From UBA10649 sp044233495 (GTDB taxonomy: Bacteria > Actinomycetota > Actinomycetes > S36-B12): 11,252 bases of DNA. Positions within the stretch are counted from its first letter, which is position 1, and each line of letters begins with the position of its first letter. Below, in pieces: positions 6,674-11,252 of this stretch. The translations under genes and the position numbers were made by a program. The notes below the pieces were generated by a model, which made no database searches, was not told the origin of the DNA, and was given only the letters and a program-made list of their open reading frames with translations. The DNA is taken from NCBI GenBank assembly GCA_044233495.1, contig JBIIJX010000065.1, forward strand, positions 1 through 11,252. The letters are read 5' to 3'.

Positions 6674-6710
6674 TCAGCGCACCTGCCGTTCACGGCGGGC
6701 AGGAGTCCGA

Positions 6711-6716
6711 CAGGAT
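6711..6716 (+). promoter_or_regulatory. CAGGAT ahead of yihY: weak -10 or AGGA ribosome-binding site
   Basis: CAGGAT ends 6 bases before the GTG at 6723, the spacing seen at other leaderless-type starts here. It also contains AGGA (6712-6715), which is 7 bases from the GTG and would serve as a normal Shine-Dalgarno site. The two readings cannot be separated from sequence. Confidence 0.4.
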
Positions 6717-6722
6717 GGCGTC

Positions 6723-7760
6723 GTGAAGGACCAAGTGCATGCGGCCGTGGCGTACGGGCGTGTTCTCGCCGACGAGTACCGCCGTACCCGCGCGTCCCTC
6801 GCGGCTGGTGGTCTGGCGTACTTCGTGGCGCTCTCGCTGGCACCGGCCGCACTCGCGTTCGGCACGCTCGCCGGCTTGCTGCTGGATCCTGCCGAGGTGC
6901 GCACCGCGCTGGATCGCCTCGCGGTCCGGGCCCCGGAGGCCTTCGGCACCATCAAGCCCGTGAGCGACGCGTTGGTGAGCACGATCGAGTCGGCGTCGGG
7001 CAGTGCCTTCACCGTCACGACCCTCGTCAGTGTCGTCATCGCTGTGTACGCGGCGTCGAAGGTCGTACTCGGCTTGCGCATGGCGATGAACACGGCATTC
7101 CACGTCACGGAGTCGCGCAGCGGCATGGTCGAGCGGGTCATCGCCGCGGTGGTGACGCTGGTGGCGATGGTCATCGGCGTGGCCTTGGTGGTGCTCCTCA
7201 CGCTGGTGCCCAGGATCCTGGCGTGGCTGGAGCTGCCCAGCCTGCCGGTGACCACGGGTCTGCCCATCGTGGACTGGGCGGTCGTGATCGCGCTGATCTT
7301 TCTCGCGGTCCGCTGGCTGCTGCGCCACGGGCCGGCGCACGCCGAACGGGTTCCGTGGCGGTCCCTCGGTGCCTGGACGGCCACTCTCGGCATCGCCGGT
7401 GCGACCGTGGGCGTGGGCATCTACACGAGCCTGTCCAGCACCCTCAACGCGGCGATCCTGGTGTTCGGAGCCGCCATCGTGATCCTGCTCTGGCTCTACC
7501 TGTGTTTCGTCGCCCTGCTCTGGGGTGCGGTCATCGAGGCGCACGCGCAGGCCAGACGCGCGACGCAGGCGGATGGGTCAGGACGAGAACCAGCGAGGGG
7601 GCCCGGAGACCAGGCCGGTGACGAAGGCCGCGGCGGCGGCGGCGACTCCCATGTCGAGGGCGTCCGTCCAGGGGGTGAAGATCCCGAACAAGAAGGCGCC
7701 GACGCCGGTGACCCCTCCGGCCACCGCCGCGAACGCGACCCTGCCGCCGGCGGTGCCTGA
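6723..7760 (+). CDS. YihY/BrkB-family inner membrane protein with extended hydrophilic tail
   Basis: From the GTG at 6723 the protein has 345 residues. It matches the YihY family: a helix with AGGLAYFVALSLAP (28-41), then hydrophobic segments near 97-120, 139-168, 183-200, 214-236 and 242-272, and the SKVVLGLRMAMNTAFHV block (112-128) typical of the family. The function of the family is not settled; an old 'ribonuclease BN' label is wrong. Residues from about 280 on form a Gly/Asp/Glu/Arg-rich low-complexity tail. From residue 286 this tail is encoded opposite the small minus-strand gene at 7578-7871, a 183-base overlap. The tail looks like non-conserved read-through into that gene, and the functional part ends near residue 280. 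The GTG at 6663 is rejected as start because it lies next to the tRNA gene and within its promoter. Confidence 0.85.
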   Translation: MKDQVHAAVAYGRVLADEYRRTRASLAAGGLAYFVALSLAPAALAFGTLAGLLLDPAEVRTALDRLAVRAPEAFGTIKPVSDALVSTIESASGSAFTVTTLVSVVIAVYAASKVVLGLRMAMNTAFHVTESRSGMVERVIAAVVTLVAMVIGVALVVLLTLVPRILAWLELPSLPVTTGLPIVDWAVVIALIFLAVRWLLRHGPAHAERVPWRSLGAWTATLGIAGATVGVGIYTSLSSTLNAAILVFGAAIVILLWLYLCFVALLWGAVIEAHAQARRATQADGSGREPARGPGDQAGDEGRGGGGDSHVEGVRPGGEDPEQEGADAGDPSGHRRERDPAAGGA

Positions 7761-7871
7761 CTGCTTCTCGACCTCGCTTCCGCTGCGCTTGGCCGGGCTC
7801 GCGGGCGTGCCCGTGCCGGAGGTGGTGGCGCTGACCTCGCGCAGGAGTCGTTCGATGTCGTCGTCGGCCAT
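7578..7871 (-). CDS. Small membrane protein of unknown function
   Basis: The 97-residue protein begins MADDDIERLL, has a polar Ser/Thr/Lys-rich stretch (13-42), then two hydrophobic segments (about 44-65 and 74-92) around FTPWTDALD, and ends in PPRWFSS. This suggests a cytoplasmic N-terminus and a C-terminal helical hairpin in the membrane. I do not recognise the family. The ATG at 7871 is preferred over the upstream in-frame ATG at 7919, which would fall beside the cspA terminator, and CACAAT lies 6 bases before 7871. Its 3' part overlaps the yihY tail on the other strand. This frame has a well-formed protein pattern, whereas the opposing tail does not, so I take this gene as real. Confidence 0.72.
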   Translation of the reverse strand: MADDDIERLLREVSATTSGTGTPASPAKRSGSEVEKQSGTAGGRVAFAAVAGGVTGVGAFLFGIFTPWTDALDMGVAAAAAAFVTGLVSGPPRWFSS

Positions 7872-7877
7872 GCCCCC

Positions 7878-7883
7878 ATTGTG
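7878..7883 (-). promoter_or_regulatory. Candidate -10 (CACAAT) for the small membrane protein gene
   Basis: On the minus strand CACAAT is followed by GGGGGC and then ATG (7871), again a 6-base gap. It lies downstream of the cspA terminator, so the gene likely has its own transcript. The GGGGG stretch next to the ATG is too close to be a good ribosome-binding site. Confidence 0.45.
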
Positions 7884-7921
7884 CCCTGCGCTGGCGGCGT
7901 CCCCGAGGGACCCGCACATGA

Positions 7922-7953
7922 CGAAGGGCCCCGCCGGGTGGCAGGGCCCTTCG
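7922..7953 (-). terminator. Terminator of cspA
   Basis: CGAAGGGCCC (7922-7931) and GGGCCCTTCG (7944-7953) form a perfect 10-bp stem with a 12-base loop. It lies 29 bases after the cspA stop and upstream of the next minus-strand gene. It is the strongest hairpin in the window and lacks a T-run. Confidence 0.85.
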
Positions 7954-7982
7954 CGTGCACCCGGTTGCCCGGGATGCGAGGT

Positions 7983-8186
7983 CTAGGCGGTACGGACCTT
8001 GTCGGCCTGGGGACCCTTCGGGCCCTGGACGATGTCGAACTCCACGACCTGGTTCTCCTCGAGGGAGCGGTAGCCGTCGGACTGGATGGCCGAGTAGTGG
8101 ACGAAGACGTCCGGGCCACCGTCGGCCTGGGCGATGAAGCCGTAGCCCTTCTCAGCGTTGAACCACTTCACGGTTCCTTGAGCCAT
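7983..8186 (-). CDS. cspA: Cold-shock domain protein, CspA family
   Basis: This 67-residue protein is a single cold-shock domain that binds single-stranded nucleic acid and acts as an RNA chaperone. It begins MAQGTVKWFNAEKG, with RNP1 KGYGFI (13-18) and RNP2 VFVHYS (27-32), and ends PQADKVRTA. Length and sequence are typical of actinobacterial CspA. The ATG at 8186 is fixed by the family N-terminus and by GGAGA 9 bases upstream; an in-frame ATG at 8195 would add only three residues and lies too close to GGAGA. It is a single-gene unit with its own terminator and is divergent from argS. Whether it is cold-induced or constitutive cannot be read, but the long leader fits post-transcriptional control. 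Confidence 0.96.
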   Translation of the reverse strand: MAQGTVKWFNAEKGYGFIAQADGGPDVFVHYSAIQSDGYRSLEENQVVEFDIVQGPKGPQADKVRTA

Positions 8187-8195
8187 GATGCACAT

Positions 8196-8200
8196 TCTCC
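8196..8200 (-). promoter_or_regulatory. Ribosome-binding site of cspA (GGAGA)
   Basis: GGAGA on the minus strand lies 9 bases before the ATG at 8186. It is one of few clear Shine-Dalgarno sites in this window and marks cspA as a leadered mRNA, unlike most neighbouring genes. Confidence 0.75.
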
Positions 8201-8301
8201 TAGCGGGTACTACAGGGACGTCGTACCGGACGGGCGCCCGGCACGCGGCTGAGCCGCTCATACCGTCGTCCCGTTCCCGCGCTCTCGCCCAGAAACATCG
8301 A

Positions 8302-8322
8302 TGCCCACCACGGGGGCGGGCA
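8302..8322 (-). promoter_or_regulatory. Hairpin in the cspA 5' leader
   Basis: On the minus strand TGCCCGCC and GGTGGGCA pair over 8 bp (one G-U) around the loop CCCGT. It lies about 40 bases after the candidate cspA -10, so it would be in the 5' part of the leader (about 8187-8355). Cold-shock genes often have long structured leaders; a role in thermal or translational control here is inference. Confidence 0.35.
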
Positions 8323-8361
8323 CCTGATGAACGGTGGTGCTGACTGGCCTTGCCTGCCCCG

Positions 8362-8367
8362 AGCATA
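8362..8367 (-). promoter_or_regulatory. Candidate cspA -10 (TATGCT)
   Basis: TATGCT fits TANNNT on the minus strand and is the best -10 match between cspA and argS in that direction. It would give a leader of about 170 bases. No clear -35 is visible. The region 8187-8417 holds no gene that I can support. Confidence 0.45.
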
Positions 8368-8405
8368 GCCCTTCAGGGCATCTCCGAGGCGCACTCGCCC
8401 GAAGA

Positions 8406-8411
8406 TAGGCT
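8406..8411 (+). promoter_or_regulatory. Candidate -10 (TAGGCT) for argS
   Basis: The hexamer is identical to that before the lipoprotein gene, with the same 6-base gap to the start codon (GTG, 8418). No Shine-Dalgarno site is present, so a leaderless argS mRNA is likely. A good -35 is not visible. Confidence 0.6.
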
Positions 8412-8417
8412 CGGTGC

Positions 8418-10076
8418 GTGAATCCCGACGCCCTCGCCGAAGCCGTGACGGCAGCGGTGGCGGGCCTCGTCGCCGAGGGCCTGCTCCCAGACGTGGGGGT
8501 CCCCGAGGTGCGCATGGAGCGACCCAAGAGCCGTGAGCACGGGGACTACGCGACGAATGTGGCCCTCGCCCTGGCCAAGGCCGCGGGCATGCCACCACGA
8601 GACCTCGGGTCCCTCCTGGCGGACCGCCTGGCGACCGTGCCCGGGATCGCGTCGGCCGAGGTTGCGGGCCCCGGATTCGTCAACATCCGGCTCGACACCG
8701 CCGCCCAGGGCCTCGTCGCCCGCACGGCCGTGGAGGCCGGCCCGGCGTGGGGCCACGGCGACTCCCTGCGGGGGCGCCGGGTCAACGTGGAGTTCATCTC
8801 CGCCAACCCGACCGGTCCCATCCACCTCGGCCACACCCGGTGGGCGGCGGTGGGCGATGCGCTGGCGCGCGTCCTGGCCGCCGCGGGGGCCGAGGTCGCG
8901 ACGGAGTTCTACGTCAACGACCGCGGCGTCCAGATGGACAGGTTCGGGGCGTCGGTCATGGCAGCGGCCAACGGGCGGCCGGTGCCCGAGGACGGCTACC
9001 ACGGCGGCTACATCCTCGACCTGGCGGCCGCCATCGCCATCGCGCGCCCCGGAATCACCGAGCTGCCTGCCGACGAGCAGCTGGTGGCCTTCCGCGAGGC
9101 GGCCTACGCCCTCCAGTTGAAGCAGCAGCAGCAGGTGCTCGAGCTCTTCCGCACGCACTTCGACCTCTGGTTCTCCGAACGAAGCCTCCATGACTCGGGT
9201 GCCGTTGAGCGGGGCATGGCGACGCTGCGTGCGCAGGGGCACGTGTACGAGGAGGGCGGTGCGGTGTGGCTGCGCACCACCGACTTCGGCGACGACAAGG
9301 ACAGGGTGCTCGTCAAGGCCGACGGCGAGTACACCTACTTCGCGTCCGACACCGCCTACTACGTCGACAAGCGGGCTCGAGGCTTCGACCTGAACATCTA
9401 CCTGCTGGGGGCTGACCATCACGGCTATGTGAATCGCCTCAGGGCCGTCGCGGCCTGCGCGGGCGACGACATGGACGCCAATGTCGAGGTGCTCATCGGC
9501 CAGCTCGTGAAGATCACGCGGGGAGACGAGGAGGTCAAGCTCTCCAAGCGCGCGGGCACGATCGTCACCCTCGACGATCTCGTTGCGGAGGTGGGTGTCG
9601 ACGCCGCCCGGTACACGCTCGCGCGCTACCCGGTTGACTCCCCGCTCACGCTCGACCTGGAGGAGATCACCCGCGCCACGAGTGAGAACCCCGTCTTCTA
9701 CGTCCAGTACGCGCACGCGCGGATCTCGTCGGTGCTGCGCAATGCCGACGAGCTGGGAGTCGACTGGCGGACGGCGGACTTCGACCCGGCCCTGCTCGAC
9801 CACGAGCGCGAGAACAACCTGCTCGGCATGATCGCGGAGTTCCCGCGGATCGTCGCGGGAGCCGCGGAGCTGCGCGAACCGCATCGGGTGGCGCGCTACC
9901 TCGAGGACCTTGCCACCGCCTACCACCGGTTCTACGACGAGTGCCGCGTGCTTCCCCGGTCAGACGAGGAGTTGGCCCCGATCCACATCGCCCGGCTGTG
10001 GCTCTGCGCCGCGGCACGCCAGACCCTCGCCAACGGACTGGGCCTGCTCGGAGTGAGCGCACCAGAGCGCATGTAG
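8418..10076 (+). CDS. argS: Arginyl-tRNA synthetase
   Basis: This class I synthetase joins arginine to tRNA-Arg using ATP in the cytosol, and needs tRNA for amino-acid activation. The 552 residues cover the whole family length. The N-terminal Add-1 domain (about 1-110) includes RPKSREHGDYATNVAL. The catalytic core has NVEFISANPTGPIHLGHTR with the HIGH-type HLGH (136-139), FYVNDRG (164-170) and the KMSKS-type KLSKR (374-378). The anticodon-binding DALR domain starts near NPVFYVQYAHAR (424-435) and ends in LGLLGVSAPERM. The GTG start is supported by TAGGCT 6 bases ahead and by family length. The argS-lysA order is conserved in several actinobacteria, and a substrate tRNA gene lies 1.8 kb away. 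The run KQQQQV comes from a short CAG repeat and is not unusual. Confidence 0.97.
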   Translation: MNPDALAEAVTAAVAGLVAEGLLPDVGVPEVRMERPKSREHGDYATNVALALAKAAGMPPRDLGSLLADRLATVPGIASAEVAGPGFVNIRLDTAAQGLVARTAVEAGPAWGHGDSLRGRRVNVEFISANPTGPIHLGHTRWAAVGDALARVLAAAGAEVATEFYVNDRGVQMDRFGASVMAAANGRPVPEDGYHGGYILDLAAAIAIARPGITELPADEQLVAFREAAYALQLKQQQQVLELFRTHFDLWFSERSLHDSGAVERGMATLRAQGHVYEEGGAVWLRTTDFGDDKDRVLVKADGEYTYFASDTAYYVDKRARGFDLNIYLLGADHHGYVNRLRAVAACAGDDMDANVEVLIGQLVKITRGDEEVKLSKRAGTIVTLDDLVAEVGVDAARYTLARYPVDSPLTLDLEEITRATSENPVFYVQYAHARISSVLRNADELGVDWRTADFDPALLDHERENNLLGMIAEFPRIVAGAAELREPHRVARYLEDLATAYHRFYDECRVLPRSDEELAPIHIARLWLCAAARQTLANGLGLLGVSAPERM

Positions 10077-10086
10077 CCACCTGCTC

Positions 10087-10103
10087 CCGATGCCGGGCAT
10101 CGG
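10087..10103. promoter_or_regulatory. 17-bp perfect palindrome upstream of lysA
   Basis: CCGATGCC-G-GGCATCGG is a perfect 8-bp inverted repeat with one central base, starting 11 bases after the argS stop. It ends 7 bases before the candidate lysA -10, so it overlaps the promoter spacer and -35 area. This suits an operator. As RNA it could instead act as a short hairpin at the end of the argS message. Confidence 0.5.
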
Positions 10104-10110
10104 TACGGCC

Positions 10111-10116
10111 TAGCCT
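10111..10116 (+). promoter_or_regulatory. Candidate -10 (TAGCCT) for lysA
   Basis: TAGCCT fits TANNNT and ends 7 bases before the ATG at 10124. It suggests that lysA has its own leaderless transcript in addition to any read-through from argS, whose stop is 47 bases upstream. No Shine-Dalgarno site is visible before the ATG. Confidence 0.5.
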
Positions 10117-10123
10117 TGGCGCC

Positions 10124-11252
10124 ATGCGTGCGCACCCCGCCGGACCCCGGCACGGCGACGTCGTCGCCGACCCTGCCGGTGCCACGCCGCCGGCCAGTGC
10201 CGAGGAGGTGAACCTCCTGTCCCCGGCCATCTGGCCCTCGTCGGCCCGGCGCAATGCCGACGGAGCCCTGGAGATCGGCGGCGTCGACGTGCGCACCATC
10301 GCAGCGGACTTCGCCACCCCGGCATTCCTGCTCGACGAGGAGGACCTTCGCGATCGGGCGCGCCGCTACCGAGCGTGCTACGTCGGCGCCGGAGCGCACA
10401 TGGTCTACTACGCCGCCAAGGCCTTCCTCACGACGACCATCGCCCGATGGGTCACCGAGGAGGGGCTCGGCATCGACGTCGCCTCCGCCGGTGAACTGGC
10501 GGTGGCCCTTCGTGCGGGCGTTCCGGGCGAGCGCCTCCTGATGCACGGCAACAACAAGTCGCGGGAGGAGATCGAGGCGGCCGTCGAAGCCCGAGTGGGG
10601 CGGATCGTCATCGACTCGTTCGAGGACATCGTCCGGATCGCCGACGCAGCTGCGCGCGCCGGGATCGTGCAGCCCGTCCTCGTCCGGCTGACCGTGGGCG
10701 TCGAGGCCCATACTCATGAGTTCATCGCGACAGCCCACGAGGACCAGAAGTTCGGCCTGTCTGTGTCGTCGGGCGCGGCTGAGGAGGCGGTTCGGCGCAT
10801 TGCCAAGCTCCCCAGCCTGGACTTTCGCGGCCTGCACTCCCACATCGGCTCGCAGATCTTCGACGCATCGGGGTTCGAGGTCGCGGCGGCCCGCGTGGTC
10901 GCGGTCGCCAAGCGCATCTGGGACCACCAGGGCATCGAGGTCGAGGAGCTCAATCTCGGTGGCGGGATGGGGATCGCCTACCTGGAGTCGGACGACCCCC
11001 TCGACGTCCCCGACATGGCGCTGCAGATCGGCGACATCGTCGGCAAGCAGTGCGCTCAGGAGGGCATCCCGCTGCCGGCACTGGCGTTCGAGCCGGGACG
11101 CGCGATCGTGGGTCCCGCGGGCGTCACGGTGTACGAGGTGGGCACGGTCAAGCCGGTGCAGCTCGACGGAGGCGTCGTGCGCACCTATGTGTCCGTCGAC
11201 GGCGGCATGAGCGACAACATCCGGACGGCGCTGTACGACGCCAAGTACACCG
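10124..11252 (+). CDS. lysA: Diaminopimelate decarboxylase (3' partial)
   Basis: LysA removes CO2 from meso-diaminopimelate to make L-lysine, the last step of the pathway, using pyridoxal phosphate. The 376 residues visible run off the right edge; I estimate that most of the protein is present. The PLP lysine is K99 in VYYAAKAF. MHGNNKS (140-146), VRLTVGVEAHTHEF (187-200), QKFGLSV (208-214), GLHSHIGSQIF (236-246), NLGGGMGIAY (277-286), EPGRAIVGPAG (323-333) and SVDGGMSDNIR (357-367) are all standard fold-III decarboxylase blocks. Turnover partner residues near the usual active-site cysteine lie beyond the edge. The N-terminal MRAHPAGPRHGD resembles actinobacterial LysA starts and supports the ATG at 10124. 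It follows argS at 47 bases, with its own candidate promoter and a palindrome between them. Confidence 0.96.
   Translation, partial: MRAHPAGPRHGDVVADPAGATPPASAEEVNLLSPAIWPSSARRNADGALEIGGVDVRTIAADFATPAFLLDEEDLRDRARRYRACYVGAGAHMVYYAAKAFLTTTIARWVTEEGLGIDVASAGELAVALRAGVPGERLLMHGNNKSREEIEAAVEARVGRIVIDSFEDIVRIADAAARAGIVQPVLVRLTVGVEAHTHEFIATAHEDQKFGLSVSSGAAEEAVRRIAKLPSLDFRGLHSHIGSQIFDASGFEVAAARVVAVAKRIWDHQGIEVEELNLGGGMGIAYLESDDPLDVPDMALQIGDIVGKQCAQEGIPLPALAFEPGRAIVGPAGVTVYEVGTVKPVQLDGGVVRTYVSVDGGMSDNIRTALYDAKYT

Noticed and set aside
6663..6722. Upstream GTG start for the YihY-like protein
   Set aside because: It would begin 8 bases from the tRNA gene, inside its promoter, and adds an Arg/Cys-rich stretch not typical of the family.
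7872..7919. N-terminal extension of the small membrane protein to an ATG at 7919
   Set aside because: The extra 16 residues are not protein-like, the start abuts the cspA terminator, and the ATG at 7871 has a -10-like hexamer at the common spacing.
9118..9135. Short CAG trinucleotide run
   Set aside because: It encodes four glutamines inside the argS helical region; it is too short to be a meaningful repeat.
8373..9926. Long minus-strand open frame (517 codons) opposite argS
   Set aside because: Composition is that of a shadow frame, and the plus strand encodes a complete arginyl-tRNA synthetase.
1..11252. Insertion sequences, integrase sites, phage genes or CRISPR repeats
   Set aside because: No transposase or integrase motif, no direct-repeat pair beside the tRNA gene that I could see, and no spaced repeat array. 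The tRNA is followed at once by a housekeeping-type gene, so it does not look used as an integration site.

Overview
The window is GC-rich bacterial chromosome with densely packed genes and the third-position G/C bias of an Actinomycetota genome. The family types agree: an OleB-OleC fusion as reported in Micrococcus, an argS-lysA pair as in corynebacteria and streptomycetes, a 67-residue CspA, and several start codons sitting directly behind a -10-like hexamer. I cannot name a genus. I see no mobile element, CRISPR array, phage gene or other sign of recent transfer.

Layout. (1) 1-2984, plus strand: the 3' part of an OleBC fusion (beta-lactone decarboxylase plus beta-lactone synthetase), overlapping by 4 bases an OleD reductase. 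These are the last steps of head-to-head long-chain olefin synthesis; the first gene, oleA, would be expected just upstream. A GC-rich hairpin at 3059-3092 closes this unit. (2) 3217-4101, minus strand: a DmpD/XylF-like meta-cleavage C-C hydrolase. It is divergent from (3) 4172-5889, plus strand: an unknown lipoprotein whose stop overlaps the start of tgt (tRNA-guanine transglycosylase). (4) 5886-6655, minus strand: tRNA-Arg(CCG) followed after only 4 bases by a YhhQ-type queuosine-precursor transporter gene, whose stop codon overlaps that of tgt. (5) 6723-7871: a YihY-family membrane protein (plus) whose charged tail is antisense to a small two-helix membrane protein gene (minus). (6) 7983-8186, minus strand: a cold-shock protein gene with a terminator and a probable long 5' leader. 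(7) 8418-11252, plus strand: argS, then lysA, which runs off the right edge.

How the genes work together. OleB, OleC and OleD act in one pathway. Tgt and YhhQ plausibly form a salvage route for the queuosine tRNA modification: import of a precursor base, then its exchange into tRNA. argS and lysA form a conserved actinobacterial pair, and argS lies 1.8 kb from the tRNA-Arg gene. The rest looks like ordinary housekeeping or unknown genes.

The most interesting signals are regulatory. Up to six genes have an NANNNT hexamer ending 6-7 bases before the start codon, which suggests leaderless mRNAs. The yhhQ start lies so close to the tRNA 3' end that tRNA processing alone could create its mRNA 5' end. 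Perfect inverted repeats sit in the divergent 4.1-kb promoter region and just upstream of lysA. I did not find a convincing new multi-gene system.
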